64,000 bases of DNA from Antrodiella citrinella. Taxonomy: Eukaryota > Basidiomycota > Agaricomycetes > Polyporales > Steccherinaceae. The stretch lies in contig SGPM01000136.1 of NCBI GenBank assembly GCA_004802725.1, positions 1 to 64,000 of the forward strand, read 5' to 3'. The notes beneath the pieces are model-generated. The model saw nothing but the letters and a program-made list of their open reading frames with translations. It was not told the DNA's origin and made no database searches. Position 1 is the first letter of the stretch, and each line of letters opens with the position of its first letter. Below are positions 46,550-58,646 of the stretch, piece after piece. Made by a program: the position numbers and the translations under genes.

Positions 46550-49146
46550 ATGTCTTTCAAACACGTTGCATTGTATCCTTGTAACCCCGCGACAGCGCGG
46601 GGAGAGTCTACCAAACTCAGCTCGAACAAAGACAAAATCGTATACACAAACGGGCGGACGGTCATCGTGAGCACCTGATACTAGGAGAAGAAAGGCGTAC
46701 ACTAACATCGCAACAGATCCGTGACTTGAAGGTGATCACAACCACATTCGGAATTCGTATAAATTGAACACACTGAACAAATCTAGAACCCCTCTCAAGT
46801 CATCGCAAACTCCGGCCATGTTCAAGCTGCCACTGTCGCGCGCATCTCTCCGACAGGATACTACTGCGCATCTGCGGATGCGACTGGAAACGGTGAGTTG
46901 CACGTATATACATAAACAATCATGGGAAGCTTATATATGTGGTTTCAGTCCGCGTGTGGGATATCGTCGGGGAGGACCAGGTTCTGAAAGCCGAGTACAA
47001 GGTACTCACAGGGCGCGTGTAAGTGTGTCCCTATTATCTCGATGTTCTATCTCAAAGTGTCACAGAAACGACTTGGAGTGGGATGGAGAGAGCAATCGCA
47101 TCATAGCTGTGGGAGATGGGAGGGACAAGTACGTTCTATTCCTGCAGTGGCGTATGGTCGAATGACCTGATGTTCTGCTTCATAGGTTCGGACACGCGTT
47201 CATGATGGATACCGGATCTTCAACAGGGGAAATTATGGGGCATTCTAAGGTCAGTTATTCCTGTCTGACTAGTGCACTTCGCTGAACTCCGTCTTCGCTA
47301 GGTGATCAACTCTGTTACCATTCGACATCAACGACCTTTCCGCGCAGCCACTGCTGGAGATGACTCTACAGTCGTCTTCCACCAAGGTCAGTGGTACAGA
47401 CTGTTCTTAGCTTCCATCATTGATCTTAATGTCTGGCGCAGGCGTTCCATTCAAGTACGATAAGGTACGCTGTTGGACGGCTTGATCTCAAGGCTCATTG
47501 AACGAGACACCGGATATAGACGATCAAGACGCATACCAAATTCGTGCAAGACGTTCGCTATGGATCTTCCGGCGATCACTTTGCAAGTGTCGGTTCGGAC
47601 GCCAAGGTCTTCGTATACGATGGCAAGACTGGAAACACCCTCGGAGAGTTCAATGATAACCCGCACACTGGTTCTATTGTGAGTCAATATTCATGTTTGA
47701 TTACTTTCATTTTCTGATCTACGCAGTACGCGTGCGCTTGGAGTCCTGACAGCAAGTCAATTGTTACATCCTCTGCTGACTGCACTGTCAAATTATGTGT
47801 GTATAGCCTTCATCTGCGGTGTTATCGGTATCACTCATACATCCAAAGGGGATGTGGAGTCAAAGAAAGCCGTTACGACGTGGAAGTTGGGTACAGGGGT
47901 CCACAATCAGCAAGTTGGAAATACGTGGACTGCCGGCGATGATATTGTATCTCTGTCCATGTCTGGCGATCTGAACATCTTTGATAAGAGGACTGGCGAT
48001 AAACCCGCCCGAATTCTCCAGGTGATACTTGTATCATCTCTGGAGTACGCACCGCTGACCGTCACCGCGCTCTTAGGGCCCGACGAAATCTATCACTTCC
48101 GCGATTTCGACATCCGGATCAACGACGTTCATCGCTGGTGCATCGGATGGTCGGATTGTATCGTTTTCGGGATCCGAGTACTCGACCATTGCGGGCCCAG
48201 GGCATGCGAGTCTTGTGTCTGGTCTGGGTGTTGCATCCTCTGGCGATATATATTCCATCGGGTACGACGACACAGTCAGGGAGATTGATGTGAAGGGGAA
48301 CAATTTCACGTGAGTCAATATTGGCTGTGTTTCATTGACATGCTCATTGTACGGTTAGACAAGCATCTTGCGCTACGGCGTCGCAGCCAAAGTCCATTGC
48401 GGTTGCCAACGATGACACAGTCTTCGTCGCTGAAGTGAAGCATATAGAAGCTATCCGCTCCAATCAGAAAGTGCATGCAGTGGAAACGTCCTTCACACCC
48501 AATTCGATCGCCACGGCAGGCAAGATCATAGCAGTTGGTGGCGAGGTGAGTTGTTCAGGTCATGAGCCTTGTTCGGTGCTGATGGGATGTGCTTGTTCTA
48601 AGGACCACAAGATTCATATCTATGAGTGGGACGGCAAGACTTTGGGTAAGGCTGGCTTGCTAGAAGGTAACAAAGGTCCCATCGGTGCATTGGCGTTCAG
48701 TCCAGACGGCAGCTTGCTCGCATCTGGAGACGTGAGTCGCTATTACCGCCCCGCAAGTGCTTCTACTGACCGGTGACCTCTGTACCAAAGTCAAGCGGCA
48801 AGATTGTGTTATTCGATGTTGAGAAGCGAGAGGTATGTACACTGATATTTACGTGCCAGAGTATTAACTCAGTCGTTACGATTATCTGTAGGCTATCACT
48901 TCGCGTTGGTCATTCCATAGCGCACGCATCCACTCACTTGCTTGGACTGCCGACGGTAAGCATTGCGCGTCTGGGTCTTTGGACACGCATGTCTACATAT
49001 GGAGCGTCGCAAAACCCATGAAGAACATCGCTATCAAGAATGCGGCTTCGAATGGCGTCAACGCCGTATTCTGGCTAGGGGACAACAAGTTGGCGAGTGC
49101 TGGTGCCGATGGATGTGTCAGGACGTGGGATATCACATTCCACTAA
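46550..49146 (+). CDS. AIP1: Actin-interacting protein 1 (WD40 protein, cofilin partner)
   Basis: Aip1 is a cytoplasmic protein with two WD40 propellers that helps cofilin to disassemble actin filaments. The first exon (MSFKHVALYPCNPATARGE...KIVYTNGRTVI) has the typical fungal Aip1 start. Later exons read in frame through many WD repeats: RVWDIVGED, GHSKVINSVTIRHQRPFRAATAGDD, FVQDVRYGSSGDHFASVGSD, YACAWSPDSKSIVTSSADCTVKLWD, IGALAFSPDGSLLASGD, LAWTADG and SAGADGCVRTWDITFH followed by TAA at 49144-49146. All joins fit normal introns and no lesion is seen. This is a conserved single-copy gene and marks the distal edge of the kinase array. Confidence 0.92.
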
Positions 49147-49253
49147 TGAATGGACGATGAAGGGAAGATGTGAACCAATGTATGTAGTAATAGAAAGGAC
49201 GATGTTGCTGACAAGTTATATCCGATGTACACTAGTACTCTGCAGATCGACGC

Positions 49254-49652
49254 TCATCGCCTCACAGTCTTCGGGCTTGCATCCGTTGCCTGAGCAAATG
49301 CTGCACTCTGGGGCTGTTTCGGGCCAGAGCCAGCTCCTCCAGGTGCCTTTCCTCTGGACGCAAACGGGTTAAAATTAGGGTCGAATTCCCCGTCTCTACG
49401 AGGCCAGAGACATCAGACGGTGAACAAGTGCAATTCAGAGATGGCATGTACTCACTCCAGATTGAAATCATCTTCTGCTTCAGCGGTTCTGGCTGCGGTA
49501 GATTCTTCACTGCTATCGATTTCACCTTCGCGTGAGTGGGGTTTCAGAGTAGGCGTAATCGGACTGTGGAGACGCACCCAGTCGTAATCGTCTCTGGTGA
49601 CCGTCTCGGCGATGGGTGCAACCTCGCTTCGTTCATCTACAACGTCGGACAT
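49254..49652 (-). CDS. Small acidic hypothetical protein
   Basis: Two exons encode about 110 residues. Exon 1 (ATG complementary to 49650-49652) reads MSDVVDERSEVAPIAETV..., with DYDWVRLHSPITPTLKP and an acidic end (EAEDDFNLE). An intron of about 60 nt joins in phase to DGEFDPNFNPFASRGKAPGG...TVRR and TGA (complement 49254-49256). I do not recognise the family. The sequence is polar and low in hydrophobic residues, so it is probably disordered. It is convergent with AIP1, with about 107 bp between the stops. Confidence 0.62.
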
Positions 49653-50247
49653 CTTTGATAGATGTTAGCTGAAAACTAGTTCGTCGATATGGCACTGCAA
49701 ACTTCAAAGTCCAGACCTGCCAGTGTCAATGTCTCGCGACGACTGCACTGATCAAACAGATCCCGTATGATGAAGACCATGATCAGGACGATAACGCTCT
49801 TATGACCACTGCCAGAAGCGGCGCTCTTGCTCAGTTTTGCAATCGCGAGAACGGCACATCAGGCCTCAGGATGCCATGATGGATGGCGTAGAATGTCATT
49901 GAATATGGGAGCTGAAGCGCTGAAGCTTCTAAGACCTCACGGTAAATGATGCCGACATCGTCGAAACTTGGCTATCATCTCTCAAACAAACTGCGAGGCA
50001 AATCACTGCACAAATAGTATATTTCTGCGATGCTAGTCTCTCTTTTTACGCACGGGCACCGCGACAATGAACTTTTGACTTTGGTGTTACGCTGGTAAAT
50101 AACCCGATAGAATACAAGTGAAATTGGAAACGGCCGAGATCGTATGTACGCCTATTTTGACCTGCCTGAACCTTAATTCTGCTGTCCACCAACGACTAAA
50201 ATCCGTCCTCAACGTCGAACGTAACGACTACGACCCCCCGCCCCACG
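49653..50247. other. Divergent intergenic region between the small protein and EGD1
   Basis: This 595-bp gap lies between two divergent starts and should hold both promoters. A pyrimidine-rich stretch occurs just ahead of the EGD1 start, as is common in highly expressed fungal genes. No other feature is seen. Confidence 0.4.
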
Positions 50248-50988
50248 ATGGACCCGCAGAAATTGGCTAAGCTGCAGGCGCAGGCCGCAGCTAACAGGAT
50301 TGGTCAGTATGATTGTTGGCATCGTCAACGGTGTGCACAGTCTTACGCGGCGCAACTTATTACAGGTGGAAAGGGGACCGTACGTCGCAAGATCGTACGG
50401 AAAACCAAGCCTTCGACTGCTCAGGATGACAAGAAGCTCCAAGGCGCGTTGAAGAAGCTCAACGTTCAGCCCATTCCTGGTGTCGAGGAGGTCAACATGT
50501 TCAGGGAGGACGGAAACGTGCTGCATTTCACCGCACCCAAAGGTGAGTGTCTCGTGACGCGATCGTCTTCTACTCAGTATCTCGCGGGAGAACTATCCAT
50601 GTGTCTGAGTGCAGATCTTCTCTGGTCTGTTTTGGTCTTGTGAGGGGCGCATACAGCGGTGTTTTGTGCTGACAACCGTTTTTCCCGTGCCATTTTTGTT
50701 GCAGTTCATGCGGCCATTTCCGCCAACACATTCGCCGTTTACGGTACTGGTCAGGTGAAGGAGCTTACGGAGCTCGTCCCCGGCATCCTCAACCAACTCG
50801 GTCCCGACTCGCTCGCGTCGCTGCGTAAGCTCGCCGAGTCTTACCAAGCCATCCAACAGAACCAACAACGGCCACCGAACGCGGCTGCCGATGACGATGA
50901 TGACGACGATGTCCCCGACCTTGTCGAAAACTTCGATGCTGTAGAGGACAAGACGGAGGACAAGAGCCAACTGGAGGAGCTTAACTGA
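50248..50988 (+). CDS. EGD1: Nascent polypeptide-associated complex, beta subunit
   Basis: NAC-beta binds nascent chains at the ribosomal exit tunnel together with NAC-alpha. Exon 1 is [18 protein letters not shown]. Exon 2 begins [16 protein letters not shown], carrying the basic RRKxxRK ribosome-binding motif, and continues through [24 protein letters not shown] and TAPK. Exon 3 gives [33 protein letters not shown] and an acidic tail with seven consecutive Asp, ending EELN and TAA. Length (about 160 residues) and layout are typical of the family, and the gene looks intact. Confidence 0.95.
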
Positions 50989-52746
50989 GCACTCGCGAGC
51001 GGGAGGAGGAGGAAGGAGGGCAAATAGGGTCCAATCAGCCAGAGAGCAGTCCATTTGTCTGTTGCCACATCTATTTCTGCTGTGTTTTCCTCTGGATGGC
51101 GTTCCACAAACAAAATCATACTGGTGTGCGCGCTTCTTTTGTCCCGCACATCGCCACAGTCCGCTCTTTTGTGTTGTATCGACATGTCCATGTCTCCATA
51201 TGCTCGTATTGTGTTACTCCCGTCATCCATCTATTCGCTACGTTCCTGCTTGTGTTTTCTGCATACGTTCTTCTCGTTGACTGCACTGTATCAATTGCAC
51301 TCGTGTTCACCAGCATTTAAAACAACATCTTCACCGGACGTATCATCGCGGCGCTCCGTGTTCAAAGTCGCCTTCGAGGTTTGTTTGCACGTATCTTGTT
51401 TACGGATCCTTGACTTTGCATTTTTGTCGCTCATCTGCACTCATCCTCGGAGTAATAATCTAAGATGAACATGATTTCGCGTTCTGAGGCTGGCTGCTGC
51501 ATACGAGCTCCTATGTCTGCTTTCACTGGGTTTATCATTCTTGCTTCATCTGAATGGACGTGTGCAGACTCAGTGTAAGTGCGGCAAGCCTCGTTTTCGT
51601 TAACTTAGCAGCGGAGTATAGGCATCACAGACCGCTTCATGTATCACACATGCTAACCTTTGTAAGAATGACCATCTTCCGCATTCACGCCGAGTCGCTG
51701 GAGGCTGACTGCAAGCTGACTGCAGTGTACTCACATATATACGTACATGCGTGCTCGGGCTGATGGGTACTTTCTCTCAATCCGAGTGTTCTACATGTAA
51801 CATGTAGTACAAGAACTGTCTCGATGGGACCTTGCATCGAGTCGACGGCTCTCAATTCGGCCAGCGCACCCGCAGCGTTGCCGTTTCGGAACTTGATTAG
51901 GCCTCGGCCCCAAGCTTCAAGGCCACACAGCTGTCCAACAGCTGTCTATGGGCTTCACGCGGATGAAGACCACCGTGATTCTGGAGGAACTCGCGCGACC
52001 AGTTGGCAACTTCAGGCTTCCTATGATCCTTCGGAGGGTGAGTCCCGTGAATTTTGGCCGCTTGCGAGTAACGGAACCGATGCTGAACCGAGAAGCAGAG
52101 TCATTCGTACAATTCTCCATGACTTTGTTTGATGGAAGATGGGAGAGAATGCAGGAGATACGAGGCTTGGAGAAACGGAGGCTCGGAGAGAGGAACCTCA
52201 ACGTTCAACTCGGATGATCGACAGAGTGCATCCGAATCTGTAGATCGTCTGACAAGCGCTGGAAAACGTGCGGACGTCTAAGACTACAATGGTCGCAGTT
52301 TGTTCGCAGTCGTAGACTCGTACAACCGTTCAACACTCGATATTTCGGTAAGTATTCCATGTTTCGTCTGCACGTTCATTGATGTTATCCACCACTCACT
52401 GGCACTCAGTACCAGTGGCGAGAGTTGATCAGGAACAACACGAGTACTCAGTACTTACATCGCAAGAATGTCTTCCGTTAATGAGACTCGCGGAACCCAC
52501 ATCCCTTACAGCATACTTACCATGTTCTGAAGCTCGGGTGGTTATTCCCGCGATACATGATCTGTTATGTATGGTGCTGGCAGCTCCCTTTATCGTACCG
52601 GGGGCAACCCACCGAAGGCGCTTAAGCAAGCTCTTTTGAACTGCACGTATATTATGTGCAATGCATTTCAAAGTTTGTATAAATTGACCTGCCCACACGT
52701 CACCGTTCTCCAATCCCCAGATACCACCCCTCCTGCTAAAATTGGA
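50989..52746. other. Long region without a called gene between EGD1 and the MFS transporter
   Basis: About 1.75 kb. The first few hundred bases are probably the EGD1 3' untranslated region. Open frames at 51824-52217 on both strands (for example a plus-strand stretch encoding WQLQASYDPSEGESREFW) have no recognisable domain. I cannot support a gene here, but a lineage-specific short protein near 51.9-52.2 kb is possible. Confidence 0.35.
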
Positions 52747-54618
52747 ATGGCCTCTGTCACCGCCGACGAACAGCTTGCTTCTGCAACGTCGCCAGAGCAG
52801 ACTGAAGTCCGCCGCGAAGTCTCCCCTAGTTTCCCTAATTATCAACTTCCAGAGTCTCAGGATCGATTCATTTACCGACGAGATTTCGGTTTCCTCCCTA
52901 TTCCCAAGCATCTGCAACACGATCCAGATCATCCGCACAAATGGACATTGGTATTGAATATCTCATTCGGAGTCGCCAGCACGTTCTGTAAGCTCCGCCT
53001 TCACTCGCTTATCGTCTCTATATTTACGCATTCTTTGCTTTCCAGTTGCCGCAAATTTATACTATTGTCAGCCTCTACTAAGTACATCTTTCAGTCTCAC
53101 TCCTAAGTTTATGCAGTTGCTGACTCTCATTCTGGGATCTTCAAGTCAAACTAGCGGAATCGTTTGGAGTATCCGATAGCGAGATCTCTCGCGTCCCCAC
53201 CCTAATACAAGCAGGGTGCGTTACTTGACATCCCAAACGGTTTCACCCTTCTAACACCTATTCCCAGATATGCCGTCGGCCTCCTTCTCATTTCTCCTCT
53301 CGGGGACCTGTTACGGCGGCGTCCTCTGCTCCTGCTGCTCTCCGTCATCGCTGCAACCCTCTCGATCGGCCTTCCGTTGACACACTCAATCGTCGCGTTC
53401 GAAGCGTTGTCCTTCCTCGTTGGTCTCTTCTCTGTCGTCCCCCAGATTCTCATGCCCCTAGCCGCCGACCTCGCGCCACCTGAACGCCGAGCAGCCGCGC
53501 TGTCCATCGTCCTTTCTGGACTCCTCCTCGGTGTCCTCATTGCCCGCGTGATCTCCGGTGTCATTGCCAACTTCGCCAGTTGGCGGATCGTGTACTACAT
53601 GGCCATCGGTGCTCAGTATAGCGTGGTTCTCCTCATGTACTGGATGATTCCAGACTATCCGCAGAAGAACGAGGGACTGACCTACTTCGGGATTCTGTGG
53701 ACCATGGGGAAATACGCCGTCACGGAGCCGTTGCTCATACAGGCAGTATTTATTAATCTGCTTGGCATGGCCACGTTCACCAACTTTTGGGTAAGCCCCT
53801 TCGAGTACATTTAACTATGACAAGACTGACCGATTATGTGTAGGTCACATTAACCTTCCTTCTTGGCGGACCACCCTATAACTATGATACGTATGTACCT
53901 CTTTCCACTCGCCGATCTCTCCTTATCTGACGTGCGCCGTCTGTACAGCCTCATAATTGGTCTCTTTGGTCTTGTCGGCATCCTGGGTGTATGCACCGCG
54001 CCATTCGTAGGCCGTTTGGTCGACAAGCTCCACCCATGGTTCGCGACCATCGTCTCCATTATCGGAATGCTTATTTTCCAAGCTATTGAAACTGGCGCAG
54101 GTGGCATCAACATCGCCGCCGTCGTCATTGCGTGCTTTGGAATCGATGTATTCAGGCAAATGCAGCAAGTCAGCCTGACGACTTCTGTATTCGGGCTGGA
54201 GCCCACCGCGAGATCGAGGTTGAATGCGGTCATGCTGATTGCTGTGAGTAAATTATGACTCAAGGTTTAATTCAACGTCTTACTCAACTTTTGTGCACAG
54301 ATCTTCGTCGGACAAGTCATAGGGACCGCTGTCGGCACTTCCATTTTTAACAAGAGCGGCTGGAGACCAGCCGCCGCCCTTTCTGTCGGGCTTTCCAGTC
54401 TCGGTGCTCTCATCATGCTCGCAAGAGGCCCCGGTGTAGCGAGATATACCTGGATCGGCTGGAAGCGCGAGTCGAAAGGCGGCGCGGAAACCCCAGCGAC
54501 GGTCATGGAGAAGGAGCAGGACCCTGAGGTACTGCAGAAGAATGACAGCAATGCGTCGGATGATGTCCCAACCGCGCAGACCAACGTTGATCGGGACGTA
54601 GAGATGGGTACGGGTTGA
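52747..54618 (+). CDS. Major facilitator superfamily transporter
   Basis: A multi-exon MFS permease of the plasma or organelle membrane. A cytosolic N-terminus of about 75 residues (MASVTADEQLASATSPEQ... FIYRRDFGFLPIPKHL) precedes the first membrane segment (WTLVLNISFGVASTF). The MFS signature between TM2 and TM3 is GDLLRRRPLLLL, preceded by AGYAVGLLLISPL. Further helices include LSFLVGLFSVVPQILMPLAA, IVLSGLLLGVLIARVIS, LIIGLFGLVGILGVC, APFVGRLVDKL and ALSVGLSSLGALIM. The C-terminus is an acidic tail ending VEMGTG. The substrate is unknown; the closest general resemblance is to drug or organic-solute exporters. No lesion is seen. Confidence 0.87.
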
Positions 54619-55031
54619 AGTCATTTCGCAGATCATAGTATCGTGACGGTGTAGGCGTGTAGGAGAGTCGTAGTGTTGAATGAGTAGTTTGAGCTATTGT
54701 TGGAGCACAATCTATCTATTTTTCGGGGACACGTCTGTAGGTGTGATCATCGGTACGAGCCTTTTCGGAGCAGACTTTCATCGACAACATTTTTCTCTTG
54801 AACCTTACAATCTTAGATCATCTTATCTGTATTTGTCTTCATTGATGATCGATCAAATAAATCCACAGGTTGCCTGAGTCTCTGGCGGAGTTCCTGGAAC
54901 TTTGAAGAGTTTCTCTCATACATACCAGCCAGCCTAAGTCACGTCAAGCGGCAAGGTATTCAACGGTAAGTAACAAAAGTCCGTGATTCAACAGCTTCCT
55001 GATTTTCTGACCGATTTTACTCCAGACCACG
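54619..55031. other. Intergenic region between MFS and GNAT genes
   Basis: A 413-bp gap on the plus strand holding the MFS 3' flank and the GNAT promoter. No feature is seen. Confidence 0.35.
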
Positions 55032-55908
55032 ATGTCCTCCAGTGCTTTCTTTATTCGTCCGGCAAAAGTAGAGGATGTGGTACTTGTCTACGCCGCGCAT
55101 TTGTCTACTGGTGGCTTACTCTTGCTTTACAGGATAGTATCTTGCGACTCATCATAGGCCTGGTAGGATTTGACGTGCCTTGTCCGTGAACGCGCATCTC
55201 AAGCTCGTTGCTCGACAGGCTACGTATGAGAAGGCGGCCGATTCGGTCAAGGCAACTCCAGAGCTGGTCAGTCCTTATTTAGAACTTTTATACGGTGATA
55301 TGCACCTAACAAGATCGCGTTGGACGTGCTATGACGATACCAGCTTCGCAAAAATCTTTTCGAGACGCCTTTCGCACACACCCTCCTCGCATTCGCCGGG
55401 TCTCCGGAATCTCCGGGACAAGCCATAGGGCTGGCTATGTACTTCTTCAACTACTCAACATGGACTGGAAGACCCGGACTATATGTAAGATTATCCGGTA
55501 CTACACATCCGTGTGCTGTGGTGCTTACTACTTTGCTGTTCTAGCTCGAGGATCTATATGTCAGCCCCGAGTACAGAGGCACTGGCATAGGCAAGTCGTT
55601 ATTTGCTGAACTTGCAAAAGTAGCACAGGAGAAAGTACGTCGGTTTATCACTCACTGGCATCCTTACGATTCTGTCTGATGTCAACTCGTTGTAGGACTG
55701 CGCACGGATGGACTGGTCGGTTCTCAAGGTCAGCTGTGCTACACAGTCGTGATCGAGGCTTTCACATACTCAAACTCGTTTCCAGTGGAACAAGCCGTCC
55801 ATTGACTTCTATGAGAAAACGCTTCACGCAGCAGCCATGGAGGAATGGATGGGCATGCGACTGGAAGAGGTCGGAATTGAAAATCTGAAGAAGTTCTCCC
55901 AAGTATAA
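55032..55908 (+). CDS. GNAT family N-acetyltransferase, spermidine/spermine (SSAT)-like
   Basis: About seven small exons join in frame. The order is MSSSAFFIRPAKVEDV, then DSILRLIIGLATYEKAADSV, then LRKNLFETPFAHTLLAF. A later exon carries AIGLAMYFFNYSTWTGRPGLY, followed by LEDLYVSPEYRGTGIGKSLF. The R-G-T-G-I-G-K segment is the acetyl-CoA-binding motif A (Q/RxxGxG/A). FFNYSTWTGRPGLYLEDL is characteristic of SSAT-like acetyltransferases of eukaryotes and bacteria. The last exon gives WNKPSIDFYEKTLHAAAMEEWMGMRLEE and TAA at 55906-55908. The likely reaction is acetyl transfer to polyamines, thialysine or related amines. The gene looks intact and the protein is about 170 residues. Confidence 0.87.
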
Positions 55909-56152
55909 GTAACCAGAATCGCTTGAAATGAAACGAATAAGCGTACCTATCCTAAGATATGAGAAATTATGGTGCTAAATTCATCCACCGTGATTCGACT
56001 GAAGTAGTAGTACAATAGCGCAAATATTAATATTGCCAGTGCTATTGCGGCATCCGGCCCGTAATACCCGCGCTTGTTCTCATGACGAGAGTCAGTTCTT
56101 GTGTCAATTCCTTTTCAAACTGCTCTACATCGGTCTCATTGACCCCGACAAC

Positions 56153-56821
56153 ATGTTCGCCGCTGTTGCTCGCGCCGGCAGCTCGATACGTACCAACTGT
56201 GCAGCAGCATGCTCGTCCTATTCTACTGTCACCGGATTGACACGAAAAAACTGGCGCACCAGTGGGCCAGCACCATCCTCCCTCGTCTCATCTTCAGAGG
56301 ACCACCACAGTGCGATGAAAGCCTCGAACTCTATTCACGTACCCTCCAGGCGTCGAGCCTCTCCAAATGCGCCGACGCCCGCACATGCCAGAGCCCACAG
56401 AGCTGCCATCAAAGAGGCGTTTCCGGAAGGCTGGGCGCCGCCGCGGAAACTGTCACGCGCAGCTATGGACGGCTTGCGTTGGCTACATGCTCAGGACCCC
56501 GAGACGTGTACCACACCGATGCTGGCGCAGAAGTTCAGGATCAGCCCGGAGGCAGTGAGGCGGATTCTGAGGAGCAAGTGGGAGCCGTCGAAGGAGCATA
56601 GAGAGATGTTGATGCAGCGGGAGAGGATTAGAAGGGAGCAATGGATTGTCGAGAAGAGAGAGGAGGAGACACTGACGCAGGAGCGCATGATGATGGAACG
56701 AGAAAGAGGAGGACGGTATAAGGATGGAGGACTACGGAGCCGAGGACAGCAGGTAGAGCAGGAAAATTGGAGTAGGAATCCGAGGGGAAATGGTCGAAAC
56801 GACAAATTATCTCTTACATGA
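56153..56821 (+). CDS. RRG9: Rrg9/neugrin-like mitochondrial protein
   Basis: A single-exon protein of about 222 residues. I start at the ATG at 56153 because MFAAVARAGSSIRTNCAAAC is a good mitochondrial presequence (basic, Ser/Ala-rich, no acids), although the frame is open further upstream. The conserved core reads FPEGWAPPRKLSRAAMDGLRWLHAQDP, TPMLAQKFRISPEAVRRILRSKW and EPSKE. This helix-turn-helix-like segment defines the Rrg9/neugrin family, needed for mitochondrial genome maintenance and respiratory growth in yeast and for mitochondrial rRNA assembly in mammals. The C-terminus is a highly charged coil rich in Arg and Glu. Confidence 0.85.
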   Translation: MFAAVARAGSSIRTNCAAACSSYSTVTGLTRKNWRTSGPAPSSLVSSSEDHHSAMKASNSIHVPSRRRASPNAPTPAHARAHRAAIKEAFPEGWAPPRKLSRAAMDGLRWLHAQDPETCTTPMLAQKFRISPEAVRRILRSKWEPSKEHREMLMQRERIRREQWIVEKREEETLTQERMMMERERGGRYKDGGLRSRGQQVEQENWSRNPRGNGRNDKLSLT

Positions 56822-56977
56822 TATCGTCTTCGTGGACTCTGGGCTACTCTGCTTCACATATTGTATTTTCCATCCATTTGCAGTACTTGAACATCTACTA
56901 GACCGACATCTCTCCGTCGTTACTCGAACATGACCGTGCTTCACCATACCGCTTCAGTCCCTCCATGAATTTGTTTT

Positions 56978-58001
56978 CTATTCGGCATAACACAAGATTC
57001 GATAGGGCTATTATCAATGGTGATGTCGTCAGAATGCAAACAGAACTGGGCATACAGAGACACTCACAGTGACGAGAAACTCCTTCCCATTGTACGGAAT
57101 ATGTGCCGCTGCCAGCATCATAAGTTTATCCCTCAATAGTATACAAAACGAATTCGTGATCGCACTCACAAGGGAGTCCAGCGCCATGTTTGCCAGGACG
57201 CATTGCGCCTTGAAGGTCAGCTTGTGCGACGTATAACGGCTCTCCGGAGTCTTCGTGGCCACCTTCGACCGGACGAGCACCGAGCACCGCTAAATTGAGC
57301 GACCCTTGTGCCTCGACCCAACGTACGGCTTGAGGCGACACTACCAGTGTTTCGTATAGCTCAGCCTGAGTGCGTACATAAGTGTATCATCGTTGTTTGT
57401 ACTTCGAGAATGCGGCCTTACGGGGAATAGCTGCCAACCCCAACCAAAGATCGCGCCTTCAGATGGAGACGTCCTCCCGACCTCTAAACACGTCTGAGTC
57501 AACTCTATCTACCTCAGTAACTCGAACACTCACGGACGCCTTTCTAGAGGGTGGAAATGCAGAGGTGTTTAAATAATTGTCAGGCTCATTGACGCAGCTA
57601 ACACTTGCCTGCCACAAAAATCCTCTGGCGACATACACAGGATCTGGTTTCGCGAAGCCGTGAGAAGCCGAGATCCCATTGAAGGCCCCGGCAGGTATGT
57701 TCCCCTTGTGAGTGAGAACCCATGTAGCAGGTCCTCTAGGTCCATTCTTATAGTAATCTTCAGTGCGCCTGAGAGCGTCCTCGAGCCACCTTACTTCGGC
57801 TCTTTGCTATCCAAAGTAACTCGAGTTAGGTGAAGACGCGGAGTATCGTTGAGTAATACGCACGATATTGTTGCCTCCGCTGATTTTGGCATGCACAGCA
57901 CGACGAAGGTTGTCGATATTGTCACTCCCCACGCCGCGATCCGCGTCCGAACTTGAGTCGTGTCTCTCCTTCGACTGGAGCTGTTCTCGGAGTCGGTTCA
58001 T
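56978..58001 (-). CDS. DM9 / DUF3421 domain protein, copy 2
   Basis: Paralogue of the gene at 11628-12628 on the opposite side of the region. The ATG is complementary to 57999-58001 (MNRLREQLQSKERHD). The DM9 unit 1 exon has LEDALRRTEDYYKNGPRGPATWVLTHKGNIPAGAF and FLWQ. Later exons give VGRTSPSEGAIFGWGWQLFP, AELYETLVVSPQAVRWVEAQGSLNLAVLGARPVEGG, YVAQADLQGAMRPGKHGAGLP, AHIPYNGKEFLV and a last short exon PYRILCYAE with TAG (complement 56978-56980). Intron positions match copy 1. The intron after FLWQ appears to use a GC donor (CAG|GCAAGT, 57608) and end at 57544. A role in sugar binding is inferred from animal DM9 lectins. It lies just downstream of TKL-15 on the same strand. Confidence 0.82.
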
Positions 58002-58646
58002 GTTGTCTTAATAGACCATATACGTTCAGTTTGTCGCTAAGATTTGCCAGTGGGACTTGGTGATGAGAGAAACAGTGTTATTACTACGTTGACGCCGTAG
58101 AGGCTATGATACGACTCTCATGATCAGCTGTAGGCGTGTACTATCACTTGCCCGGAAAAATCGAGGTCAAATCAACGTTTCGTTCACGAGCGAGTTAGCA
58201 AATACCTGGAGCATGCAAGTTTCTGAGTTTGTGTCGTCAGTAACAGTCTCTACGATTGTCTGAGGGCGATAGTTGCTGAGCGGTACCGGTGAAACTTGGG
58301 TGAAACTATGTATTAACACAGCTCGCGGAAAATGCCGAAGTGGCGAGGATCTTGGCTGTCTACTCCGGAATCTCCTTCATACGTGGACACAGTCTGCGAT
58401 GGATTGTGGTGAAGCGATGACACGTTTGGATGAGTTTGTTTGGAGGTTTGCGTAGTGGAACGAGAGTGAGGATCTCCTGCCACTTCCCGCCAGAATCGTC
58501 ATACCCCTCCCGGGCCCATAACTCTTCATACATACTACATTAGATACTTCTACTCCGAATGCTGGATTATCCTAACCTCTTGAACGACTCTCACCGCACT
58601 CCCATGCCTCTCGTCTTTAGTCTCAGGCTTACAACTTTCTGAAGGC
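58002..58646. other. Intergenic region between DM9-2 and TKL-15
   Basis: This 645-bp gap contains the DM9-2 promoter and the TKL-15 3' flank on the minus strand. No gene is recognised. Confidence 0.35.

Noticed and set aside
51824..52217. Overlapping open frames on both strands between EGD1 and the MFS gene
   Set aside because: No domain resemblance and no supporting exon structure.
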